Part shown: positions 49,528 through 57,142 of the stretch, one piece after another | Numbering within the stretch: position 1 is the first letter of the stretch | Layout of the letters: the number at the start of each line of letters is the position of its first letter | Assembly: GCA_942493055.1 (NCBI GenBank) | Contig: OW818680.1 | Coordinates: 1,302,001 to 1,366,000, forward strand | Reading direction: 5' to 3' | Length of the DNA stretch: 64,000 nucleotides | Origin: CAIZQW01 sp942493055 | GTDB lineage: Bacteria > Verrucomicrobiota > Kiritimatiellia > RFP12 > UBA1067 | Program-made: the position numbers and the translations under genes | The notes under the pieces: model-generated | Told to the model about the DNA's origin: nothing | The model's input: only the letters and a program-made list of their open reading frames with translations | Databases searched by the model: none

Positions 49528-49962
49528 ATGGGCGTCGCATTACTAACGCAAAGCGTCACCGGCGAGCAGTCCGATTACCCAGTAATTAATCTGGAGGAGG
49601 CGCTCATCATTTTCAATTCCATGCCATGGGAAAAAGAGATGGCAGCGTGGGAACAAATGCCTGAAGGAGAGAGAGAGAACTGCATGCCTCTATTCCATCT
49701 CATGGACGATACAGAGCATGCGCTGAGGCTTACCGCATATTCACGTGACCTGGTGGGACTGGCGTACGACTATTCGATTAGAGGCCGCATGACATTTTCA
49801 GGCCCCGAATTTGAGCAGGGCTACTTTGGCACGGATCAATTTCCGAGGGCGTCCATTCGCGAATTGCTCACACTATTCTTCACGTCAGATGAAGACCATA
49901 TCCTCTCGCTGTTGCAGAGATATCCCGACCCCGAAGTCACCGATACTGACGAAGAGCCCTAG
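49528..49962 (+). CDS. Small acidic cytoplasmic protein of unknown function
   Basis: A 144-residue protein without signal peptide or membrane helix. It is acidic, with FNSMPWEKEMAAWEQMPEGE, a helical HLMDDTEHALRLTAYSRDLV and a Glu/Asp-rich end (PDPEVTDTDEEP). AGGGA nine bases before the ATG supports the start. I recognise no family. Its position after another unknown gene and before a repeat-rich stretch and a nuclease gene suggests accessory DNA. Confidence 0.55.
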   Translation: MGVALLTQSVTGEQSDYPVINLEEALIIFNSMPWEKEMAAWEQMPEGERENCMPLFHLMDDTEHALRLTAYSRDLVGLAYDYSIRGRMTFSGPEFEQGYFGTDQFPRASIRELLTLFFTSDEDHILSLLQRYPDPEVTDTDEEP

Positions 49963-50025
49963 CAACGTGTCGAATATGTCTGTCCCTCTATTCAGCCTGA
50001 ATCAACGCCGAAGCCGACCTAAGCT

Positions 50026-50356
50026 AAGGATAAGACCGTCCGACGGCGGCCGGACGGAACTCCAAACGACAAAAATCTTGCACACCCCCGTCCGGAGCAC
50101 CGTCCGGCTGTTGCCCGACCGGAGCTTAATAGCCCTTCACGCAACAGAGGGACAGACAAGAATGGCGCTAAGATAAGCGTATTCGGGAGCGACAAGAAGG
50201 TGAACGTCACTGGGAGCATAGGCATCCTGCCTGTGCACTCCCCAAACAGGCAGGATGCCTGTTCTCCCAGTTTCTTGCGAGCCGACAATGAGCGTTTGGG
50301 CCATCGACTACTCCGCCCTGTAAAACGACTCACAACGCCTTATCTTAGCGCCATTC
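50026..50356. repeat. Repeat cluster: 18-bp inverted repeats enclosing a long REP-like hairpin
   Basis: GAATGGCGCTAAGATAAG (50160-50177) is repeated in inverse as CTTATCTTAGCGCCATTC (50339-50356). Inside lies a strong hairpin: outer stem ACTGGGAG/CTCCCAGT (50209-50216 with 50264-50271) and inner stem AGGCATCCTGCCTG/CAGGCAGGATGCCT (50220-50233 with 50247-50260). To the left is a CCGTCCG-type palindrome pair (50034-50125). The 600-bp gap from 49963 to 50564 otherwise holds only a doubtful small frame. Confidence 0.8.
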
Positions 50357-50473
50357 GGGAGAGACAATCCTTGCAGAGCAGCCTGCCACTTTTTTACGTC
50401 AAGATGACAGCCAAACATCTGGAAACTAGCTTGATTCGGGCATAAAAATGTGACACCATTTGAACCATTAACA

Positions 50474-50584
50474 ATGGAAGAGCAAATCAATTATAAACAG
50501 CGCGTCGCAGATCATGTCGACGTGTTGACCGGAACGCGTGAAGGGATCACAGAGGAGGCCATTGATGAGAAAAAGAAAAGCTAA
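50474..50584 (+). CDS. Doubtful 36-residue frame overlapping the nuclease start
   Basis: An ATG at 50474 opens a frame for an acidic peptide beginning MEEQINYKQRVADHVDVL and ending EEAIDEKKKS. Its end overlaps the nuclease gene in another frame. No ribosome site is clear, and the frame stays open upstream to 50435. It could be a short upstream peptide or the remnant of a gene. I do not recognise it. Confidence 0.2.
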   Translation: MEEQINYKQRVADHVDVLTGTREGITEEAIDEKKKS

Positions 50585-51794
50585 TTCGCAGCCGGAGCCG
50601 AAGAGTGCTGATAAGAAACCGAAAAAAATCCAACCTGCACCATCTGCGGATACCTCACTCTTTGACCGTGTCGCCTCCATCCTGGAGCAGGCGCGCGGGA
50701 ATGTCGTGCGTGCGGTCAACACGAACATGGTACTGGCCTACTGGCTGATCGGGCGTGAGATCGTGGAGGAACTTCAAGGCGGCAAAGGACGGGCAGAATA
50801 CGGAAAGAAGATGCTTTTAGATCTATCCACACGACTGGCACTGAGGTACGGGAACGGCTACTCCGTTCCTAATCTTCAGAATTTCAGAAAGTTTTATCTT
50901 GCTTTTAATAATCGCATGGCAGTGGATCAAGACATTCGGTACCCAGCGGGTACTAAATCTTCCGAGGTGACAATTCTCTCCCCAGCGGGAAGGGAATTGG
51001 CGGCGCAGCAAAAAAGCTACCCAATGGGTAGCGAATTGCCGCAAGGCTTCTCTTCGCAACTCACGTGGTCCCACTATCGTGCCCTGATGCGCGTGGAGGG
51101 CCGCGAGGCGAGGGACTTCTACGAGCGCGAGGCGGTGGCCGGCGGTTGGGACAAGCGCGTGTTAGAGCGGCAAATCCATTCCTATTATTTTGAACGGATT
51201 CAGAAGAGCAGGAAGCCGGAGAAGATGCTGGCTGAAGGCAGGAATCTGCCCGTCATGGTGACACCTGCGGCGGACGAACTAAAGAATCCATATGTGCTTG
51301 AATTTCTGGGACTGCCCGAGGTGGCTGAGCTTCGGGAGTCTGATCTGGAGCGTTGCATCATCACTCATTTGCAGCGGTTCCTACTCGAACTGGGGACCGG
51401 CTTCGCCTTTGTCGCGCGGCAGAAGCACATCCGTATCGGAGAGGACGACCGTTTTATTGATCTGGTTTTCTACCACTGCCGCCTGAAATTCTATCTGCTG
51501 ATTGACTTGAAGGTGGGCGAACTGACCCATGCGGATGTGGGGCAGATGGACGGATATGTAAGAATGTTTGACGACCTGACTGCCACGCCGGATGATAACC
51601 CCACCATCGGGCTGATCCTCTGCACGGAGAAGAATGAGACGGTGGCCCGCTATTCAGTGCTGAAAGACCGCAAGCAGATATTCGCCTCCAAGTATATGCT
51701 CTGCCTGCCGACGGAAGAGCAGCTCCGCCAGGAAATCGAAAAAGAGCGTAAACTGATTGACGCGTCCTCGAAGGATAAGAAGGAACTGCAATGA
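50565..51794 (+). CDS. YhcG-family (DUF1016) PD-(D/E)XK nuclease
   Basis: A 409-residue protein. The DUF1016 N-terminal helical domain (VNTNMVLAYWLIGREIVEEL, YGNGYSVPNLQNFRKFYLAF) is followed by WSHYRALMRVEGREARDFYE and the C-terminal PDDEXK nuclease (DLERCIITHLQRFLLELGTG, GEDDRFIDLVFYH, FYLLIDLKVGEL). The D and ExK-like residues expected of this fold fall in DRFIDL and LIDLKVG. Members associate with restriction and mobile DNA loci; the biological role is not settled. A 45-residue insertion between the halves (DIRYPAGTKSSE to YPMGSELPQG) is unlike the compact family form. The start at 50565 has AGAGGAGG eight bases upstream. The next gene overlaps by 4 bp. Confidence 0.88.
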   Translation: MRKRKANSQPEPKSADKKPKKIQPAPSADTSLFDRVASILEQARGNVVRAVNTNMVLAYWLIGREIVEELQGGKGRAEYGKKMLLDLSTRLALRYGNGYSVPNLQNFRKFYLAFNNRMAVDQDIRYPAGTKSSEVTILSPAGRELAAQQKSYPMGSELPQGFSSQLTWSHYRALMRVEGREARDFYEREAVAGGWDKRVLERQIHSYYFERIQKSRKPEKMLAEGRNLPVMVTPAADELKNPYVLEFLGLPEVAELRESDLERCIITHLQRFLLELGTGFAFVARQKHIRIGEDDRFIDLVFYHCRLKFYLLIDLKVGELTHADVGQMDGYVRMFDDLTATPDDNPTIGLILCTEKNETVARYSVLKDRKQIFASKYMLCLPTEEQLRQEIEKERKLIDASSKDKKELQ

Positions 51795-52168
51795 ATTCTT
51801 CGACTCCAAGTCCTCTAGATATGTGGCTGCTAAGATGGGTAATCGCACCATTCGCCGTATTGTATCTGATCTGGACGCTTGTCAGCAATGAGTTCATGAA
51901 GTACAGGTGTCAGCGCATAGCAGAAGAACTCGGCTACATCGAATCCACCTATTTTCCGACACGGGATGGGACCGGAGAGTCATGCATCTGCAAAATGAAG
52001 CGCAACCCTGACGGGAGCATCGACGAGAACGCTAGACTCGTCATTGATCTCGACATGTGGAAGCGGAAAATGAAACGTGCGCGCCGCCCGACTGATTCCC
52101 CACAGCCGGACCGCAAGGAACCCGTGCAGAGTCCCGAGAGCACACGAAGTGATAACTTCTTAAATTGA
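51791..52168 (+). CDS. Small membrane protein co-translated with the nuclease
   Basis: A 125-residue protein with one membrane helix (VIAPFAVLYLIWTLVSNEFM) followed by a charged cytoplasmic part with two cysteines (GESCICKMKRNPDGS). Its ATG overlaps the nuclease stop (ATGA), so the two are coupled. I recognise no family. Coupling to a DUF1016 nuclease suggests an accessory or anchoring role, which is inference. Confidence 0.6.
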   Translation: MNSSTPSPLDMWLLRWVIAPFAVLYLIWTLVSNEFMKYRCQRIAEELGYIESTYFPTRDGTGESCICKMKRNPDGSIDENARLVIDLDMWKRKMKRARRPTDSPQPDRKEPVQSPESTRSDNFLN

Positions 52169-52243
52169 GAGTTAAAAGTTAAACGTTGCGCGTTGAGAGT
52201 TTGAACGCTTAACGCTGAACGACCAACTCTTAACGCTAAAGTA
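52163..52243. repeat. Intergenic element with GTTAA-type words in inverted orientation
   Basis: The left part (52166-52185) reads GAGAGTTAAAAGTTAAACG and the right part (52203-52238) contains CGCTTAACGCT and AACTCTTAACGCT, roughly the reverse complement. A short GC-rich centre (GTTGCGCGTTG) separates them. It lies directly after the membrane-protein gene. Confidence 0.6.
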
Positions 52244-52267
52244 ATTGGTACGGAAAGCCGTCCGGAC

Positions 52268-52312
52268 ATAAATAAAATCAAAAACCCCTGTAAATCAACG
52301 ACTTACAGGGGT
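52268..52312 (-). terminator. Rho-independent terminator of tRNA-Asn
   Basis: On the minus strand ACCCCTGTAA (52303-52312) and TTACAGGGGT (52284-52293) form a perfect 10-bp stem with a 9-nt loop. The stem is followed by TTTTTGATTTTATTT. It begins six bases after the tRNA 3' end. Confidence 0.85.
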
Positions 52313-52317
52313 GAAAA

Positions 52318-52392
52318 TGGCTCCAGCAGCAGGATTCGAACCTGCGACCAATTGGTTAACAGCCAACTGCGCTACCACTGCGCTATGCTGGA
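52318..52392 (-). tRNA. tRNA-Asn (anticodon GTT), CCA encoded
   Basis: Read on the minus strand, the acceptor arms TCCAGCA and TGCTGGA pair perfectly. The D arm has GCGC..GCGC, the anticodon loop is CTGTTAA (anticodon GTT), and the T loop is TTCGAAT between CGCAGG/CCTGCT-type stems. The discriminator base is G, and the CCA end is encoded at 52320-52318. All elements of an intact tRNA are present. Confidence 0.95.
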
Positions 52393-52440
52393 ATAATGTC
52401 CTCATTCCGTGGTCTCTTTTACGAAACGAAAACGGGCGTA

Positions 52441-52470
52441 AGATTAGCATATCGGCGTCACACTAGTCAA
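52441..52470 (-). promoter_or_regulatory. Promoter of tRNA-Asn
   Basis: On the minus strand TTGACT (52465-52470) and TAATCT (52441-52446) are 18 bp apart, about 50 bp before the tRNA. The remaining bases up to the next gene at 52746 hold short GC-rich inverted repeats such as GCGCAA/TTGCGC and no supported gene. Confidence 0.55.
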
Positions 52471-52745
52471 CGCCAAAAAAATTTCTTTTTTAGCCTTTAT
52501 TGGGCTCTCTACGGTTTATCTAAGATTCTAGCGCAAAAACCGCAAAGAGATTGCGCGGCTATAGGGGACCGGCGGACCCGCACGGGTTCCATTAATCCGC
52601 CTCACCCGTGAATACACGGACGGCGGAATGGATAGCCGCGCGGAGTTAACTCAATTTTCATCTGATAAAAACATTCTTTCAATGCGTCTCGTCCTTGCAT
52701 GTTTCCTCTTTCGGGTGAATCATCGTTTATGGTAAAGTAACCCGC

Positions 52746-54086
52746 ATGAAATCCTATAACTTCACCTTTTCAAGACCCGCTCTGCTCTTTTGCATGGGAG
52801 CACTACTATCCTTTCCGATAACGGCTGAGCCATACATTGTCGCTGTCTCGGAGACAGACTATGCGGATGTTGGATGGAAGAAGGTCTGTGACGCTTTGCT
52901 CGCTAAGCACACAGACGCCCAGGTGCTGACCTATCGCGAGAGCGTGACGAATGCGCTGCCGGCCTTGCAGAAGGCGCAGCCGCGCGCAGTCGCGTTTGTG
53001 GCCTCCCCGACGAATTGCGGCAGGCGCTTTGTCGCTGACATTCATACCGTGATGCGCGCGATTGACCCTGATGTCTACACCGATGCGCCATGGGGCATCA
53101 TCACAGGCATCACATCCGACGATGCCTGCAAGCGTGCTGCCACAACAACACCGCTGGTCGTCAGCAACACGCTGGCCAACACAGCCATCCCCCTTGAAAA
53201 CCTGGTGGCAGGCGAGTGGTACGATGAACTGAAGCAATCGCTCCATGTGTACAAGCTCAAAGGCGGACCTATTGTCAGGGATGAGAACGCGGAGAAGGCC
53301 CCCTCTGAACCCCTTGCGAATAAGATCAACGCCAACACCGTTGACCTGATCGTCGGCTCCGGCCACGCCACGGAGCGCGACTGGCAGATCGGCTACCGTT
53401 ATCCAGCAGGCTCGTTTAGATGCGACAAAGGCCAGTTGCACGCGCTCACCCACCCAGATAAGAAACCAATTCCCATTCAATCGACAAATCCCAAAATTTA
53501 TCTGCCCTGCGGCAACTGCCTGATGGGACACGTGGACGGCACGAATGCCATGGCGCTTGCCTGGATGCGCGATGCGAATGTGTTGCAGATGGCCGGCTAC
53601 ACCGTCCCCACGTGGTTCGGCTATGCAGGCTGGGGCATCATGGACTATATGCTGGAGATGCCAGGCAGATACACCTTTGCCGAAGCATTCCTGGCGAATC
53701 AGATCGCGCTCGACTATCTCCTACTCAAGCAACCGAGCAAGGGGCTCCAATTTGACAAGACGGTCGTAGCCTTCTACGGCGACCCGCTCTGGGAGGCGCG
53801 CCTGGCCGCTCTCCCCTCCGGCTATGAGCAGACACTCACGAAAAACAGTGACGGCTACACGCTGACCATCAAGCCCCTGCGCGGAGAGAACTCTTTCAAG
53901 CTGCTCAGCTACAACGGCTCGCAACGCGGCAGCCGCCCCATCATCGCATGGCTGCCGAAAAAGCTGACTCAGCCCGTCGTTATCGAAGGCAAAGAACTGA
54001 ATCCTGTCGTCACCCCGCGCTTTATTCTCCTCCCCCTACCCGAGGCGCTGAAAGACAGTTATGTTGTCCGAATCACTGGACAGTAA
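52746..54086 (+). CDS. Exported putative clan CD (gingipain/caspase-like) cysteine peptidase
   Basis: A 446-residue protein with signal peptide (RPALLFCMGALLSFPITA). The core alternates strands and helices like caspase-fold peptidases. DLIVGSGHATERDW presents His207 after a hydrophobic strand, and KIYLPCGNCLMGHVDG presents Cys255 or Cys258 after another, in the order His then Cys that clan CD uses. The last 90 residues form a beta-rich domain, as in C25 peptidases. This is a fold-level inference; the exact family is not clear and activity is unproven. TAAAGT seven bases before the ATG and the lack of a ribosome site hint at a leaderless message. Confidence 0.5.
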   Translation: MKSYNFTFSRPALLFCMGALLSFPITAEPYIVAVSETDYADVGWKKVCDALLAKHTDAQVLTYRESVTNALPALQKAQPRAVAFVASPTNCGRRFVADIHTVMRAIDPDVYTDAPWGIITGITSDDACKRAATTTPLVVSNTLANTAIPLENLVAGEWYDELKQSLHVYKLKGGPIVRDENAEKAPSEPLANKINANTVDLIVGSGHATERDWQIGYRYPAGSFRCDKGQLHALTHPDKKPIPIQSTNPKIYLPCGNCLMGHVDGTNAMALAWMRDANVLQMAGYTVPTWFGYAGWGIMDYMLEMPGRYTFAEAFLANQIALDYLLLKQPSKGLQFDKTVVAFYGDPLWEARLAALPSGYEQTLTKNSDGYTLTIKPLRGENSFKLLSYNGSQRGSRPIIAWLPKKLTQPVVIEGKELNPVVTPRFILLPLPEALKDSYVVRITGQ

Positions 54087-54103
54087 TTGCATCAAACTGC
54101 GGC

Positions 54104-54132
54104 TTGCAAGTGGGAACCAATTAGCTTAAAAT
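54104..54132 (+). promoter_or_regulatory. Promoter of recD2, possibly producing a leaderless mRNA
   Basis: TTGCAA (54104-54109) and TAAAAT (54127-54132) are exactly 17 bp apart. The expected start of transcription, about seven bases on, coincides with the A of the ATG at 54139. No ribosome-binding site is present. Confidence 0.55.
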
Positions 54133-54138
54133 TTGCGC

Positions 54139-56325
54139 ATGCCAACTGATTCGAAAGAACAAGCCACCATCGAGACCATTAGCGGAACGGTCGAATCGAT
54201 TGTTTTCAGGAATGATGAGACAGGCTATACGGTCTGTACGCTGAAGACGGTCACCCGCGTAGCAGGTTCACGGCTTCACGAAGAGAAGGTGACGGTTGTG
54301 GGAAGTTGCGCAGCCATGTGGGAGGGCGAGGAGCTGCACGCCGAAGGCCAATGGAACCGGCATCCGTCGCATGGACGGCAATTCCAGGCAAAATCCATTA
54401 CCTGCATCACGCCGACCTCCACCGAGGGCATTTGTCGTTATCTGGCGAGCGGCATGATCAAGGGCATCGGCCCCAAATTTGCAGAGCGTATCGTTGAAAA
54501 GTTCGGAGACAAGACACTGGACATCATCGACAAGCAGTCCGCGCGGCTTCGCGAGGTGGATGGCATTGGTGAAAGTCGCTGCGCGATGATCAAGGATTCC
54601 TGGATCGAGCAGCGCGGCGTGCGCGAAATCATGATCTTCTTGCAGTCACACGGCATCGGGACAGCCAAGTCAGCGCGCATTTACCGGCAATATGGCGCGG
54701 ATGCGATTGCGGTTGTGAAACGAAACCCCTATCGTCTTTGCGAAGATGTCTGGGGCATCGGCTTCAAGACTGCCGACGGGATTGCGCTCAGCGTGGGCAT
54801 CCCGCATGACTCGCCGGTCCGCGCCAACGCAGGACTGATTTACACGCTGAAATCCGAGGCGGAGGAAGGGGGCCACTGCTTCGCCATTGACGCCGACCTT
54901 CTGCTCCACGCACAGGAGTTGCTCGACATATCGGTCGAGATCCTGGCTGCCGCGCTCGCGGAGCAGATTGAAGCAGGTCTGCTCGTCCGCGAAGAGAACC
55001 ATATTTATCTGCGCGACCTTTACCGCGCAGAGATGCGTGTCACCCTGAAGCTCAAGCACCTGCTCTCCACCCCGCGCACCTTTAAACCGATTGATGCGGA
55101 GAAGGCGATCGCCTGGGCCGAAGAGAAGATGCGACTCCAGCTTGCGCCTCTTCAGCGTGAAGCGCTTGCGAACGCGATCAACTCGAAAGTTTCGATCATC
55201 ACCGGCGGCCCAGGCGTCGGCAAAACAACCATTATCCGGGCTTTGACAGAGATTTTCGGCGCGCGCAAACTCGACATCCGGCTTGCAGCGCCGACCGGCC
55301 GCGCGTCCAAGCGCATGTCTGAGGCCACGCATCGCGAAGCGCAGACGATTCACCGCCTGCTCAAATTCAATCCGAGTTTTGGGCGCTTTGAATTCGACGC
55401 GGAGAACCCGCTGGAGGGCGACTGCTTTATCCTGGATGAGACCTCCATGATCGACATTAAGCTCATGGATTACTTCCTGGCGGCGCTTCCCAACAATGTG
55501 ACCCTGATTCTCGTGGGCGACATTGACCAGCTTCCCAGTGTCGGCCCGGGCAATGTCCTGCGCGACTTGATTGGCTCGGGGGTCATCCCCTACTGCAAAC
55601 TCGACACCATCTTCCGGCAGGACAAGACAGGGCTCATCGTCCGGAATGCCCATCATGTAAATCATGGAGAGCCTTTTGAGACAAGCGAAGCCAAGGAGAG
55701 TGACTTTTATTTTATTGAGACGGGCGAACCCGAGACCATCATCTCACGCACCGTTGAACTGATGACCCAGCGCATTCCCAGTAAATTCGGCATGGATCCC
55801 ATGCACGACGTACAAGTCCTGACGCCGATGCGCAAAAACCTGCTGGGCACTGAGAACCTCAACGACGTCATCCAGACCGCGCTGAACCCCTCAGGCCCAT
55901 CCCTCTTGCGAGGCTGCACGCATTACCGCAGGGGAGACCGCGTCATGCAGATGCGCAACAATTACGACAAGGACGTCTTCAACGGCGACATCGGTTTTAT
56001 CAAAGAAGTTTCCGAGGAAGACCACTACCTGGTGATTCTGTTCGACGGTCGCCCGGTGCGTTACGAGCAGAGCGAGCTGGATGAAGTCGTCCTGGCCTAC
56101 GCCTGTTCGATCCACAAGTCCCAGGGCAGCGAGTATGCGGCCGTCATCGTCCTGATGCACACCCAGCATTACAAGCTGCTCCAGCGCAATCTGCTCTACA
56201 CAGCGATTACGCGCGGCAAGAAGCTGGTGCTGGTGGTAGGCTCCTCGCGGGCGATCGGCATCGCCATCCGCGCCAACCAAGTCCGTGAACGCCGGACTGC
56301 GCTGAGTAGCCGATTGCGCGAATGA
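54139..56325 (+). CDS. recD2: RecD2-type ATP-dependent DNA helicase (SF1B)
   Basis: A 728-residue helicase moving 5' to 3' on single-stranded DNA, of the RecD2 class that works without RecBC. The N-terminal OB-like domain (GTVESIVFRNDETGYTVCTL) and helix-hairpin-helix region (MIKGIGPKFAERIVEKFG, VDGIGESRCAMI) are the class hallmark. Walker A is ITGGPGVGKTTIIRAL near residue 355, Walker B ILDETSMID near 432, then GDIDQLPSVGPG and TIFRQ. The C-terminal SH3-containing part has NGDIGFI, and motifs V and VI are SIHKSQGSEY and YTAITRGKKLVLVV. The length is normal for the class. An in-frame TTG two codons upstream was not used. Confidence 0.95.
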   Translation: MPTDSKEQATIETISGTVESIVFRNDETGYTVCTLKTVTRVAGSRLHEEKVTVVGSCAAMWEGEELHAEGQWNRHPSHGRQFQAKSITCITPTSTEGICRYLASGMIKGIGPKFAERIVEKFGDKTLDIIDKQSARLREVDGIGESRCAMIKDSWIEQRGVREIMIFLQSHGIGTAKSARIYRQYGADAIAVVKRNPYRLCEDVWGIGFKTADGIALSVGIPHDSPVRANAGLIYTLKSEAEEGGHCFAIDADLLLHAQELLDISVEILAAALAEQIEAGLLVREENHIYLRDLYRAEMRVTLKLKHLLSTPRTFKPIDAEKAIAWAEEKMRLQLAPLQREALANAINSKVSIITGGPGVGKTTIIRALTEIFGARKLDIRLAAPTGRASKRMSEATHREAQTIHRLLKFNPSFGRFEFDAENPLEGDCFILDETSMIDIKLMDYFLAALPNNVTLILVGDIDQLPSVGPGNVLRDLIGSGVIPYCKLDTIFRQDKTGLIVRNAHHVNHGEPFETSEAKESDFYFIETGEPETIISRTVELMTQRIPSKFGMDPMHDVQVLTPMRKNLLGTENLNDVIQTALNPSGPSLLRGCTHYRRGDRVMQMRNNYDKDVFNGDIGFIKEVSEEDHYLVILFDGRPVRYEQSELDEVVLAYACSIHKSQGSEYAAVIVLMHTQHYKLLQRNLLYTAITRGKKLVLVVGSSRAIGIAIRANQVRERRTALSSRLRE

Positions 56326-56403
56326 AACGATAGAATCGAGGGATTCGATTGAATCGATTCTGTCGATTATTTCGATTACCTCGATTCCCTCGAAAATTCC
56401 AGG
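56326..56403. repeat. Intergenic element with TCGATT-type words
   Basis: Words of the form AATCGA and TCGATT fill the 80-bp gap between convergent genes. TCGAGGGATTCGA (56336 area) and TCGATTCCCTCGA (56381 area) form a near-perfect inverted pair. It may act as a bidirectional terminator, although no T tract is present. Confidence 0.6.
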
Positions 56404-56405
56404 TC

Positions 56406-57014
56406 TCAGCGAATGGGAAACACGAGAAAGACGCCGACTGTCCAGAGCGCATGGGAGACGATGCAGGCGATCAGGTCGCCTTTGCGCCACTGATAGAGCG
56501 CGCACCAGAAAATACCGGCAACCAGCGCAGCCATGGCCAGCATCAGATTGCAGGATGGAATATGGACTGCTCCATAGACCCCCGCGCCAACCAAAAATCC
56601 GCGCCATTCACCCCAGCGTCTCACGGCTTCGCGCAGCACATAACCGCGCCAGAAGAGTTCTTCGCCCGGACTGGTGACCAGCAGCAATACCGCTGCAACA
56701 AGCCAGGGGTGTCCGAGTTGCTTGATTGCATAAATCGCCTCGACCTGTTTCGGCGCAAAGCCGAACAGCGAGGCCGCGATAAAATCACCCAGCCAAAAGA
56801 TGCCGTATAACACGACAGCGGCGACAACACCTATTCCTGCCTCACGGAAGAGATGCTGCACACGTTTGATTGGGAAGCCCGCCACATAAAAAGATCCTGC
56901 ACACAACACACAGACGGTGGTGGTGATCTTCACCCAGAAATTGCCTGCCGGGCAGGCGAAGGTCCAGGCGAAGCCGAGGGCGGCGAGAGCGAGCAAGAGT
57001 AAATAGTGAGTCAC
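56406..57014 (-). CDS. CPBP-family intramembrane metalloprotease
   Basis: A 202-residue membrane protein with about six helices. Motif 1 is SPGEELFWRGYVLREAV (EExxxR, near residue 117), motif 2 is GAVHIPSCN, and motif 3 is IVSHALWT. These glutamates and histidines form the metal site of CPBP (Abi/Rce1-like) proteases, which cleave within the membrane or act in prenyl-protein processing and bacteriocin immunity. The start is a GTG at 57014 with AAGGAG seven bases upstream. Substrate unknown. Confidence 0.88.
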   Translation of the reverse strand: MTHYLLLLALAALGFAWTFACPAGNFWVKITTTVCVLCAGSFYVAGFPIKRVQHLFREAGIGVVAAVVLYGIFWLGDFIAASLFGFAPKQVEAIYAIKQLGHPWLVAAVLLLVTSPGEELFWRGYVLREAVRRWGEWRGFLVGAGVYGAVHIPSCNLMLAMAALVAGIFWCALYQWRKGDLIACIVSHALWTVGVFLVFPIR

Positions 57015-57059
57015 TGAGGAACTCCTTACATTGGGAGGTCAGGGGGTTGATAAAGATGA

Positions 57060-57142
57060 TGCGGGAGAAATCGGTTGAAGTCGTGAGAAGTCGAGCGAAG
57101 CGAGTGAATCGAGGGATTCGACCGATTCGAGTCAGTCGCCAC
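57060..57142. repeat. Intergenic element with TCGA-type words
   Basis: Between the CPBP gene and the sigma-54 regulator gene, words such as GAAGTCGTGAGAAGTCGAG, GAATCGAGGGATTCGA and CCGATTCGAGTC repeat around TCGA. GAATCGAGGGATTC is shared with the element at 56326. It ends at the regulator stop codon. Confidence 0.5.
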
